Positions 1-7,371 of a stretch of DNA of 64,000 nucleotides are shown here, one piece after another (the first letter of the stretch is position 1; every line of letters starts with the position of its first letter). This DNA comes from a virus: IMG/VR virus record IMGVR_UViG_3300027797_000013, positions 1 to 64,000 of that record. One strand, written 5' to 3'. A model generated the notes under the pieces. That model was not told the origin of the DNA, did no database searches, and worked only from the letters and a program-made list of their open reading frames with translations. Made by a program: the position numbers and the translations under genes.

Positions 1-237
1 GGTAATGGAGTCGATTGTCATAGAATATGGGAAGCGCTTTTTTTAAAGTGTGTTCCAGTTGTATTATATCATGAGTGTTTTTCAGAATTTAAAAATTTGC
101 CTATATTGTTCGTGGATTCGTGGGAGGATGTAACTTTAGATTTTTTAAAAAACAACATAAGTAAATATGCTGAAATGTTTAATAGTGATATACCTCAATT
201 AACAACTGAGTACTGGATTAAAAAAATAAACATATAA
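1..237 (+). CDS. Exostosin-like glycosyltransferase, C-terminal part
   Basis: Open at the window edge, so only the last 78 residues are seen. They begin GNGVDCHRIWEALFLKCVPV and continue through LPILFVDSWEDVT. This matches the C-terminal nucleotide-sugar-binding half of exostosin-like and related glycosyltransferases (pattern NGxDxHRxWEAL then a hydrophobic strand, then LPxLxVxxWxxVT). It probably transfers a sugar in the cytoplasm of the infected cell. It leads a glycan-type gene cluster that runs to about 5.2 kb. The family call rests on motif pattern only; the donor and acceptor cannot be read from the sequence. Confidence 0.6.
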   Translation, partial: GNGVDCHRIWEALFLKCVPVVLYHECFSEFKNLPILFVDSWEDVTLDFLKNNISKYAEMFNSDIPQLTTEYWIKKINI

Positions 238-364
238 TATATGAATCAAATAAAAAATAAAACATTTGACAATCGAGCCTGGAGACAGTCAAAATAAAAG
301 TGTATTAATCTATAGTAATTTTAGCCTGCATCAGTAAATATGAAAGCAATATAACTTAATAATA

Positions 365-1069
365 ATGAAAGCAATTAACCATCGTGAAATACAAGAACTT
401 TATAATAAGTTTATAACAGTAAACTATACAGAAGAATATAGAGAACGTTATAGAGATTTACCTATACATAAAAATAATAAAACGTGGAAGTGGGAAGGTA
501 AAGATTTTCCACGCGTTATATCACTTCTAGAGTTTGAGACATATATCTTAAAATATAATTTTGATATTGAAAATTTATTAATATTTAACGGACCTGCCGA
601 CCCTGAGATAGAGTATCTAGAAGGTAGGATTAAAAATATAGATAACATAAATTATGAAGATGATACTATAAACAACGACTTACACTCACTTAATCTACCA
701 AAAAAAGATTATGATTTTGTATGCTTGCATCAAACGCTTGAACATGTTTATAATCCATATCAATGCCTAGGGAATATTATGGATCATATGAAATCGGGAG
801 GATATTTATATATTAACGTACCGGCATGTAATGTACCTCACAGCGAACCATATCACTATTATACCGGTTATACACCTATGGGATTGACAGCAATAGCTTA
901 TCAATTAGATTTTGAAATATTAGAGGTAGGTCAGTGGGGAAATCTTGATTATCATATAAAATTATGGACGAGAAATCCTGGTTGGAGTGATTACACTCAA
1001 TTAAATAACCCTGGACTTAATCAAATTGAAAATCCTATAATTACATGGATTCTTTTAAGAAAAAAATAA
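365..1069 (+). CDS. Class I SAM-dependent methyltransferase (type 11 like)
   Basis: 234 residues. The central part reads YDFVCLHQTLEHVYNPYQ, then MKSGGYLYINVP, which is the post-motif II/III region of type 11 class I methyltransferases (LEHVxxPxxxL followed by GGxLxxxVP). The classical glycine-rich motif I is weak: the stretch around residue 70 (LLIFNGPADPEIEYLEGRI) may stand in for it. It sits one base from the next gene in a glycan cluster and probably methylates a sugar or related substrate. A short decoy start at 340 repeats the same 11 bases (ATGAAAGCAAT) but stops after four codons, so 365 is the start. Confidence 0.65.
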   Translation: MKAINHREIQELYNKFITVNYTEEYRERYRDLPIHKNNKTWKWEGKDFPRVISLLEFETYILKYNFDIENLLIFNGPADPEIEYLEGRIKNIDNINYEDDTINNDLHSLNLPKKDYDFVCLHQTLEHVYNPYQCLGNIMDHMKSGGYLYINVPACNVPHSEPYHYYTGYTPMGLTAIAYQLDFEILEVGQWGNLDYHIKLWTRNPGWSDYTQLNNPGLNQIENPIITWILLRKK

Positions 1070-1070
1070 T

Positions 1071-1922
1071 ATGACTGGTATATTATGTCAAGATGATATC
1101 AATGTTGTTGGGCACAGTCTATTTAAAAACTATAAATTAGCTCTTAGTAACTATTTTCAATCTGTACTACAACCTATTAATAGTATAGAAGATCTAAACA
1201 ATTTAGATCTTTTAATAATCGTTGATGAGCACTATATACCACATAAACAAGTATGGCAAAACGATGAATTTATTAATGTAATAAATAAGTTAAATATTAA
1301 GGTACTGATATTTAATTTTGAGAAAATATTCAATAGTCAGTTTCCATGGAATATTAGTGTTCAGCATTGTGTAGAAAAAATTAATAGGAGATTGCAGATA
1401 GTATCTGATGTAAAGGACGCAAAAATATTAAACACATCTATTATTAACAAGCAGTTTTTATCCCGTGATACAATCCTAGAAGAACCTATCGATAATAAAA
1501 TCGATGAGATACTTTTTGTAGGTCAGATAAACGAATACTATCCTACACGTAGAGAAATACTTAACGGTATTCAACAGATTAACAGTAAAGTAAGAGTTAT
1601 ACAGTCTGATCGTAGATACAATTATAATGAGTATTTAAACCTAATAAATCAGTCAAAATATATATTAAACCCTTTAGGTACAGGTGAGTTTATTAATTTA
1701 AGATTTTATGAAGCATTAAATTTAGGCTGCACGGTAATACAACAGTATACCGATGAAATGGAAAAATGGTACCCAGAATTAAATAAGTATAGTGTGTTAA
1801 AGTTTAAAACTGTAGATGACTTTAAAACATTAGACTTTAACAAACCTACACCTCATAAGGAATTATTTCTAGAAGATTATTTTGAAGAAATAAACTTTAT
1901 AAATATTATAGAGCATATATAA
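1071..1922 (+). CDS. Putative glycosyltransferase (GT-B type)
   Basis: 283 residues. The C-terminal half holds ILFVGQINEYYPTRREIL and later YLNLINQSKYILNPLGTGEF followed by RFYEALNLGCTVIQQ. This is the donor-binding layout of GT-B glycosyltransferases of the group 1 or exostosin kind, with the conserved Glu in RFYEAL. Length is short for a full GT-B enzyme, and the N-terminal acceptor domain is degenerate. It starts right after the previous stop and is followed closely by an FkbM methyltransferase, so it is likely co-transcribed in the glycan cluster. Sugar specificity is unknown. Confidence 0.65.
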   Translation: MTGILCQDDINVVGHSLFKNYKLALSNYFQSVLQPINSIEDLNNLDLLIIVDEHYIPHKQVWQNDEFINVINKLNIKVLIFNFEKIFNSQFPWNISVQHCVEKINRRLQIVSDVKDAKILNTSIINKQFLSRDTILEEPIDNKIDEILFVGQINEYYPTRREILNGIQQINSKVRVIQSDRRYNYNEYLNLINQSKYILNPLGTGEFINLRFYEALNLGCTVIQQYTDEMEKWYPELNKYSVLKFKTVDDFKTLDFNKPTPHKELFLEDYFEEINFINIIEHI

Positions 1923-1930
1923 TATATATT

Positions 1931-2662
1931 ATGCAACAACATACTAAGCTTGATATCTTTAAGGATATGCCATTTAATGAAATTTATTACAATGTTCCGT
2001 CGGCTTGGGGTGGTGCATGTGGCTCGGAAATTCCACGGCCTCAACCTTCTGACTTTATAAGTGATTATTTTAAAGATAAGCTAGATGGTTTTTTTGTAGA
2101 TGTAGGAGCAAGCGACGGTATTATATGGAATAATTCATTAAATTTAGAAATTAACAATAAATGGAAAGGTATATGCATTGAACCTCACCCTGAAATTTTT
2201 AAACTATTGATAAGTAATACAAAAGGCATACAACGAACTGCTGAATGTTTAAATGTCGCTATTTCTGCAGAAGAAAAAGTATCTGATTTTCAGATGTTTA
2301 TCGGAGAATGGGACTCACATATGCTTAGTGGAATTATTGATAATTATGATAATAGACAAAAAGATAGAAACGACTTTAAACGAAATAGTCCCAATTCACA
2401 AATTATAAAGGTTCAGTGTCTACCATTACAAAAAATATTTGACGAGAGAAATATTACACACGTTGATTATCTTTCAATTGATACAGAAGGCTCAGAACTA
2501 GAGGTCTTACGAAGTATAGATTTTAATAAGACAAATTTTGAACTCATTAGTGTTGAAATAAATTATGAAGCAGATGAAATTAATTCATTTTTATTAGCTA
2601 ATGGATATGTTACCTTTAAAGATAAGGTATGTTGTGATCAGTTTTACATTAAAATTCCTTGA
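1931..2662 (+). CDS. FkbM-family methyltransferase
   Basis: 243 residues. FFVDVGASDGI at about residue 55 is SAM motif I, CIEPHPEIF follows as the acidic loop, and YLSIDTEGSELEVLRS near residue 180 is the typical FkbM (Methyltransf_21) core. Such enzymes O-methylate sugars or small molecules. TATAAT followed by seven bases stands before the ATG, so it may have its own sigma70-type promoter. It is one of two FkbM genes in the cluster (see 4598). Confidence 0.85.
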   Translation: MQQHTKLDIFKDMPFNEIYYNVPSAWGGACGSEIPRPQPSDFISDYFKDKLDGFFVDVGASDGIIWNNSLNLEINNKWKGICIEPHPEIFKLLISNTKGIQRTAECLNVAISAEEKVSDFQMFIGEWDSHMLSGIIDNYDNRQKDRNDFKRNSPNSQIIKVQCLPLQKIFDERNITHVDYLSIDTEGSELEVLRSIDFNKTNFELISVEINYEADEINSFLLANGYVTFKDKVCCDQFYIKIP

Positions 2663-2695
2663 AGATTACTTTATGGAAATCAATTTGATATAATA

Positions 2696-3292
2696 ATGAA
2701 ATTTGAACACTATATATTTGACCTTGACGGGACGATAGTCTCGACAAAGAAAATACATCAAAAATCATTCAACCAAGCTTTAGTGTCTTTAAATCATAAG
2801 ATAATTGACGATAACGATTTACCGTTATATGAAGCCCTTCCCTCTACAGAGAAGATAAAAGTATATAATAAGCTTAATAATACTAATATAGATTTAGAAG
2901 AATTTATACCGATCAAAAGCAAGTTTTGCGAGGAAAGTATAGAGAATTCAAACGATATATATAGTGATGATATCTTTAATATTTTAAAAAATTTAAAGCA
3001 GCAGGCAAAGACAATATCTATATGCTCTAATAGCACAGAAAAAACAATTAAAACGATTATTAAAAAGATGCATATCGAATCTTATATAGATAGCTTTTAT
3101 CATAACAAAAGCTGTGCGCCAAAGCCATTACCTGATATGTATAGATTGGCAGTCAGCGAGTCTAAAATTGACTCCATTAAATCTATAATATTTGAGGATA
3201 GTGAAGTAGGTATGAAGTCAGCTCTCACGAGCTTTAAAGATGTAACAGTTGTAAGAGTTGCTAACCCTTACAACTTAAAATTATTTTTTTAA
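2696..3292 (+). CDS. HAD-superfamily phosphatase, phosphoglucomutase-like
   Basis: 198 residues. All four HAD motifs can be placed: FDLDGT at residues 8-13 (nucleophile Asp9, acid/base Asp11), SICSNS for motif II, the Lys in APKPLPD for motif III, and IFEDSEVG for motif IV. A helical cap lies between motifs I and II, as in beta-phosphoglucomutase-like proteins. It is probably a sugar-phosphate phosphatase or mutase feeding the neighbouring nucleotidyltransferase, whose start lies three bases after its stop. Confidence 0.8.
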   Translation: MKFEHYIFDLDGTIVSTKKIHQKSFNQALVSLNHKIIDDNDLPLYEALPSTEKIKVYNKLNNTNIDLEEFIPIKSKFCEESIENSNDIYSDDIFNILKNLKQQAKTISICSNSTEKTIKTIIKKMHIESYIDSFYHNKSCAPKPLPDMYRLAVSESKIDSIKSIIFEDSEVGMKSALTSFKDVTVVRVANPYNLKLFF

Positions 3293-3295
3293 TTT

Positions 3296-4033
3296 ATGAA
3301 TATTATTATTCCAATGGCTGGTAATGGTCAGAGATTTGTTGATGCTGGGTACGATCTACCAAAGCCGATGGTAGATGTATTAGGAAAGCCTATGATCTTA
3401 CGTGTGCTAGAGAATTTAGATATCGATGGTAAATACCATTTTATTGTAAGAAAGGAACACCAAGAGAAATATCAAATATGCGACTTACTAAGATCATTAA
3501 TACCAGATTGTGAAATAATACAACTTAGTGAATTAACAGAAGGTGCTACATCTTCTGCACTAAAAGCATTTACTGATAAAATAGACTTGGAAGATGAGTT
3601 AATTGTAACAAACTGTGACCAAATATTTATTTGGAATAAGCAGCTATTTTTTAACGTAGCAGATGATAGTGACGGTACCTTATTATGTCATCGCGATAGT
3701 GACAGTAAGTGGAGTTATTGTATAGGTCAAGTAAATAGTAGTAATTATATGAATGTATCTTATGTTGTTGAGAAACCTAATATAATACCTGAGTACTCAT
3801 ACGCAAACGTTGGTTTATATCACTGGAAATTAACAAAAAGATTTTATAATGATGCCTTACGAATGATAAAAGAAGGTAATAAGACAAAGAATGAGTATTA
3901 TATTTCCCCTCTTTACAATTACCTATGTGATGAAGGTAAGGTAGTAAAATCAGTGCTTTGTACTGAAATGTATGGTATTGGAACCCCTGAAGATTTAAAA
4001 AACTATGAATGTAAGTTTAATTTGGATAACTAG
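3296..4033 (+). CDS. Sugar-phosphate nucleotidyltransferase
   Basis: 245 residues. The N-terminus MNIIIPMAGNGQRF followed by LPKPMVDVLGKPM is the NTP-binding signature of the sugar nucleotidyltransferase family (GxGxR then PKPM). VTNCDQIF is the metal-binding Asp segment. The enzyme would join a sugar phosphate to an NTP to make an activated sugar donor for the glycosyltransferases around it. It overlaps the next gene by 29 bases. The sugar and nucleotide are not readable from sequence. Confidence 0.85.
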   Translation: MNIIIPMAGNGQRFVDAGYDLPKPMVDVLGKPMILRVLENLDIDGKYHFIVRKEHQEKYQICDLLRSLIPDCEIIQLSELTEGATSSALKAFTDKIDLEDELIVTNCDQIFIWNKQLFFNVADDSDGTLLCHRDSDSKWSYCIGQVNSSNYMNVSYVVEKPNIIPEYSYANVGLYHWKLTKRFYNDALRMIKEGNKTKNEYYISPLYNYLCDEGKVVKSVLCTEMYGIGTPEDLKNYECKFNLDN

Positions 4034-4601
4034 AGTTAGCGAGTTAGAGGATGAATTTCTACAAGAGTATATTAATACTTTTGATGGTATTGATGTAGAA
4101 AAAATAATTGTAGGTCATACAAATATTGCTGACAAACAATTTAAATATATACCATTTTATGAACGTGGCATAGATGCTCTAGGGCTTATTTGTCACAAGA
4201 AGAATATAGGAGTATTAGCAGCAACAAATGACATCTGTGTAGTAATGCATGCAGATATTACCCCTACTAAAGAAACTTTGTTAAACTATAATTGGAGTAA
4301 TATAAAGAGTAACGACATAGTGTGCCCTACTGCGGTAAATAAGCAGGGAGATATAGGACACACTTGGTGTACACGTACATCATGGAGCTCAAAATCTCCA
4401 CATGAACCATACGATACAAGTACCTATATAAGTGGAGCGTGCTTAATAGGTCATAAAAAAACTCTCTTAGAGAATACCTGGAACCAAAACTTAATACACA
4501 GTGAAGGTGAAGATGTAGAGATGTCTGACAGACTACACTCTAAAGGAATGAATATCTATTGTGACCCTTCTCTACTCTTTAACATAAAATTTCGCCAATG
4601 A
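4005..4601 (+). CDS. Putative GT-A glycosyltransferase
   Basis: 198 residues. NDICVVMHADITPTKE resembles the DxD-type metal-binding strand of GT-A folds, and the C-terminal EGEDVEMSDRLHSKGM resembles the catalytic ED segment of family 2 transferases. The N-terminus MNVSLIWITRV lacks the usual VSIIIPxxN signature, so family placement is loose. It overlaps the preceding nucleotidyltransferase by 29 bases and the following FkbM gene by four, which indicates translational coupling in one operon. Confidence 0.55.
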   Translation: MNVSLIWITRVSELEDEFLQEYINTFDGIDVEKIIVGHTNIADKQFKYIPFYERGIDALGLICHKKNIGVLAATNDICVVMHADITPTKETLLNYNWSNIKSNDIVCPTAVNKQGDIGHTWCTRTSWSSKSPHEPYDTSTYISGACLIGHKKTLLENTWNQNLIHSEGEDVEMSDRLHSKGMNIYCDPSLLFNIKFRQ

Positions 4602-5188
4602 AACAAACTATATTTGATGTCGGTGCCAATACAGGCTCATCATGTCACCACTACTCTCTAAACGGAGATATCGTATATGCATTTGAACCTACACCTTACT
4701 TGCTAGATACATATCTACTACCAAAGCAATCAGCCAACTATATAGTAGTTCCTAAGGCAGTCTCATATTTTGATGGTGAAGCAACATTTAATATTGCAGG
4801 TCACCAGGATTGGGGGTGTAGCTCTCTCAACACGTTTAGCGATAATCTGAATCAAACATGGGGTTGGAGAACTGATTTGTTTGTTACAAATAAGATTCAA
4901 GTTAAGGTTATAAAATTAAAGAGCTTTATTCAAGAGCATGACATTAAACAGATAGATATCCTACACATTGATACACAAGGTAGTGACCTAGACGTGTTAA
5001 AGGGTCTTGAAGATCAGATATCCATTGTACAGTCAGGCGTTATTGAAGTGCCATCAGAGGTTCATCTAAAGCTTTATAAAGAGCAACCATCAAAAGAGGA
5101 ATCTATTGAGTTCTTAAATTCAAACGGGTTCAAAATAAAGTCGATGGAATATCAGGGGAATGAATACAATATCTATTTTCATAGATAA
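4598..5188 (+). CDS. FkbM-family methyltransferase (second copy)
   Basis: 196 residues. TIFDVGANTGSSCHHYS at the very N-terminus is SAM motif I, VYAFEPTPYLL follows, and ILHIDTQGSDLDVLKGL is the FkbM core. It is shorter than the 1931 gene and clearly diverged from it, so this is not a recent duplication. It ends the glycan operon; a sigma70-type promoter for the next gene follows. The substrate is probably a sugar hydroxyl, by inference from the neighbours. Confidence 0.85.
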   Translation: MKQTIFDVGANTGSSCHHYSLNGDIVYAFEPTPYLLDTYLLPKQSANYIVVPKAVSYFDGEATFNIAGHQDWGCSSLNTFSDNLNQTWGWRTDLFVTNKIQVKVIKLKSFIQEHDIKQIDILHIDTQGSDLDVLKGLEDQISIVQSGVIEVPSEVHLKLYKEQPSKEESIEFLNSNGFKIKSMEYQGNEYNIYFHR

Positions 5189-5206
5189 AATATTTGTAAT
5201 TTAGAC

Positions 5207-5234
5207 TTGAAAAGTACAGTAAGTGATGTATAAT
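5207..5234 (+). promoter_or_regulatory. Sigma70-type promoter of the DUF366-like gene
   Basis: TTGAAA, 16 bases, TATAAT (5229-5234), then six bases (CATCTT) and ATG 5241. Predicted transcript begins on the A of the ATG. Confidence 0.7.
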
Positions 5235-5240
5235 CATCTT

Positions 5241-5822
5241 ATGATTATTGAGCATCCCATATATGAAGGCAGTTTAATTAAGGAGAGGTTCGCGTATCGC
5301 TTCTTCAACAAGCAAGTTTCTCCAGCTGGTAACATTGTTGCATTTAGAGCTCCAATGTATGTTATCGAAGGTCTTATCGACCTAGAAGACTCTCTTAGTA
5401 AAGACTATATCTTTAGTGATGATGCTATTAACTTCTGCTGGGAGATTCCTAACTTGTGCCCTCTTGGCGCCGTTGCATTCCAGCGGTGGTTTAATGTAAA
5501 TATTGCATTTACTTTATCTAAGCTTACCGGTCTTAAGATTGGTGTAGATGGTGATGACCTTATGGTAGATGAGAAGTTTACTGGTTCAGATCGAGTAGAA
5601 CGTGATCAAGGTAAAGCTAGTGTATCAATTACTTACTCTAAGAATAATGTAGCTATTGGTCATACCGGTATTAATATTAAGGCTGGTAGTAAGGCTCCTG
5701 GATTTGCTTATTCTACTAATCTTACTGATGGTGAAGCAAAGATCTTTATGGAGACGATATGTAATATCTTTAATAATGAAGTAAAAGATATTTGTATTGC
5801 TGCTAGTAAAGTAATTGTATGA
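5241..5822 (+). CDS. DUF366-like protein
   Basis: 193 residues from the ATG at 5241. GTG 5223 and ATG 5226 are also in frame, but TATAAT at 5229 puts the predicted transcript start at 5241. The pattern YEGSLIKERFAYRFF, then IVAFRAPMYV, LIDLEDS, GDDLMV, KASVSITYS and IGHTGINI follows the order of conserved blocks that I recall for DUF366 (archaeal PH1223-like). Function is unknown. In a phage that also has queF and dpdA-like genes it is a candidate for a base-modification step, but that is inference. Confidence 0.55.
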   Translation: MIIEHPIYEGSLIKERFAYRFFNKQVSPAGNIVAFRAPMYVIEGLIDLEDSLSKDYIFSDDAINFCWEIPNLCPLGAVAFQRWFNVNIAFTLSKLTGLKIGVDGDDLMVDEKFTGSDRVERDQGKASVSITYSKNNVAIGHTGINIKAGSKAPGFAYSTNLTDGEAKIFMETICNIFNNEVKDICIAASKVIV

Positions 5823-6202
5823 ATATATTCGATTTATTTAAAGAGTTATTCTTTAAGATGAAATCGATAGACTGTCGTAATAGTGAAGGCATGCAATTGT
5901 TCATACCTTTTATGATTAATCGATGGTTATCGTTTTATAGTAAAGCTCAGACTCTATTTGTAAATGAGACTCTTAACAAGTACTCTAATGTTATCGATGA
6001 CAAAATGCAGATGTACAGTATGTACTATAACTTAATTCCAAAAATGCATTTTAAGAAGATACCATATGTAAAGAAAGTAAAAGACAATCCAGAAGAGGAA
6101 ATAGAGCATCTATCACTAATTGCATCCAACCTAAACATCTCTACGAGAGAGATTAAACAGAACATCGAAATATATAACAACCTTAAAGCACGAACATTAT
6201 GA
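5819..6202 (+). CDS. Clamp-loader small subunit, gp62-like
   Basis: 127 residues, overlapping the upstream stop by four bases. The run MQLFIPFMINRWLSFYSKA then LFVNETLNKY, and YYNLIPKMHFKKIPYVKK, follows the pattern I know from T4 gp62-type clamp-loader subunits in cyanophages and relatives (PFxxNRxLS, then NExN, then a basic KxxxxxK segment). gp62 works with gp44 to load the sliding clamp gp45 on DNA. It is shorter than T4 gp62 (187 residues). No gp44 or gp45 gene is in this window. Confidence 0.5.
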   Translation: MNIFDLFKELFFKMKSIDCRNSEGMQLFIPFMINRWLSFYSKAQTLFVNETLNKYSNVIDDKMQMYSMYYNLIPKMHFKKIPYVKKVKDNPEEEIEHLSLIASNLNISTREIKQNIEIYNNLKARTL

Positions 6203-6231
6203 AACATAACATGGATCTTTTAACACCTGTT

Positions 6232-6239
6232 GGTAAATA
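6232..6239 (+). promoter_or_regulatory. Late promoter box for the co-chaperonin gene
   Basis: GGTAAATA, then five bases, then ATG 6245. It matches the cyanophage/T4 late consensus (NATAAATA or CTAAATA) except at position 2. By the known late-promoter geometry the transcript starts at the A of the ATG. Confidence 0.6.
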
Positions 6240-6244
6240 GCCGT

Positions 6245-6661
6245 ATGCCTCTAGACATTGACTTACTACCGACTACTCGTAGTCTTATTGACCTATCTTC
6301 TCATTCCTCTGGAGATTTCGGATTAGATGATTATGAATTATCCTTTATCCTAGATGATATTATGCTTGTTGAATATGTAGATATTTCTTCAGACGGTGAT
6401 AGCATTACTCGTAACGGTCTTTTTGTACCAACCAACGCCCTTACAAAAGCTTGGCGTAAAGCTCGAGTTATTCTCACAGGTCCTAACGTCAAGCATGCTA
6501 AGAAAGGTGATATTGTAGTCTTTCCAAACAATTTAGGTGTCACTGTTTCTAATATGGACATCGAAGGTCATGGTAAGATCAAGAAAGGTATATTTTTAAA
6601 CGAAAGTAGAATTTTTGGTATCTGTAAAGAAAAAAATGAAAGTACAAAGACAATCTCTTGA
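6245..6661 (+). CDS. GroES-like co-chaperonin (gp31 analogue)
   Basis: 138 residues from ATG 6245; an in-frame TTG lies upstream at 6230, but a late box (6234-6239) five bases before 6245 fixes the start. After a 40-residue extension, ILDDIMLVEYVDI opens a GroES beta barrel. A mobile-loop-like region rich in Gly and Ser follows, then ARVILTGPNVKHAKKGDIVVF, which is the GroES core (V-x-G-P-x-x-x-x-x-GD-x-V-x-F). It would cap the host GroEL to fold the capsid protein, as T4 gp31 does, in keeping with its late promoter. Confidence 0.75.
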   Translation: MPLDIDLLPTTRSLIDLSSHSSGDFGLDDYELSFILDDIMLVEYVDISSDGDSITRNGLFVPTNALTKAWRKARVILTGPNVKHAKKGDIVVFPNNLGVTVSNMDIEGHGKIKKGIFLNESRIFGICKEKNESTKTIS

Positions 6662-7013
6662 TAATATTCTATTATCAAACGTATGTGAAATTAGATTTCT
6701 ACGTAAAATCCCAGTAACTGGTAAAGCTCTTACGCGTAGAATGTGGTGCACAAAAAGTTACGATTTACTTACCTCAACTAACGGTAAGGTTTCGTTAAAC
6801 TATAGAGCCCCAACTAACCCTAAAAAGGTAAACGAAACAAATGATAACATCCTTGTCGTATGGGATGTATTCATGCAAGACTATAGAGCTATTAGTATGT
6901 TAGAGTGTGAGCTAATTCAGCAAATTCCTGCTGACGAATCATTCTGGCAATTCTTTAATGATAATCTATATAATATGACTGCAGAACAAAAAGCAGCGTT
7001 TATGAATTCATGA
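6636..7013 (+). CDS. SH3-fold phage protein (DUF2693-like)
   Basis: 125 residues from ATG 6636, inside the end of the co-chaperonin gene. The layout VCEIRFLRKIPVTGKALTRR, MWCT, then VVWDVFMQDYRAISMLECELIQ is that of small SH3-like beta-barrel proteins common in phages (a short strand, a basic loop, MxCT, and a C-terminal VWDxxxxxxRxxxxxxI). No catalytic residues are evident and the role is unknown. It is coupled to the next gene by an ATGA overlap. Confidence 0.5.
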   Translation: MKVQRQSLDNILLSNVCEIRFLRKIPVTGKALTRRMWCTKSYDLLTSTNGKVSLNYRAPTNPKKVNETNDNILVVWDVFMQDYRAISMLECELIQQIPADESFWQFFNDNLYNMTAEQKAAFMNS

Positions 7014-7348
7014 AATTAGATCAATATAGCGACTGTTTTAAATATCTCCTACTAAGAGATGTCTGTATCAAGATTAATAATAAAATTATTAGGACTGGTA
7101 AAATTAAAAACTTCGCTATAAAGCAGTTTTATATAAAGCTGTTTATTGAGAATCATAAAGGTCATATTAGACTACTTGAGCTACCATATCCATTCGGTAT
7201 ATCTAAAGTAGATGAGATAACATCACTCGATTATAACATAGATACATTCTGTGGAAATAATAAGGATCTTAAGTGTAAGTTAAAATTTCTGAGTAAGAAA
7301 AATGTTAGTAAGTTCTATGATACAGTGGTAGATATAACTGTAATGTAA
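7010..7348 (+). CDS. Hypothetical protein
   Basis: 112 residues; start overlaps the previous stop (ATGA). Lys- and Ile-rich with no motif that I recognise. The middle holds HIRLLELPYPFGISKVDEI, which could be a small beta fold. It precedes a helicase gene that has its own promoter, so it probably ends the transcription unit that begins with the co-chaperonin. Confidence 0.6.
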   Translation: MKLDQYSDCFKYLLLRDVCIKINNKIIRTGKIKNFAIKQFYIKLFIENHKGHIRLLELPYPFGISKVDEITSLDYNIDTFCGNNKDLKCKLKFLSKKNVSKFYDTVVDITVM

Positions 7349-7371
7349 CGAACTACCTTATAATAATTATT
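7346..7371 (+). promoter_or_regulatory. Promoter of the helicase gene
   Basis: AACGAACTACC then TATAAT seven bases before ATG 7372. The AACGAACTA box also stands before the 48766 gene and, as AATGAACTA, before dpdA. Confidence 0.55.

Noticed and set aside
340-350. ATGAAAGCAAT copy 25 bases before the methyltransferase start
   Set aside because: The frame stops after four codons. It may be a small duplication, but only 11 bases match.
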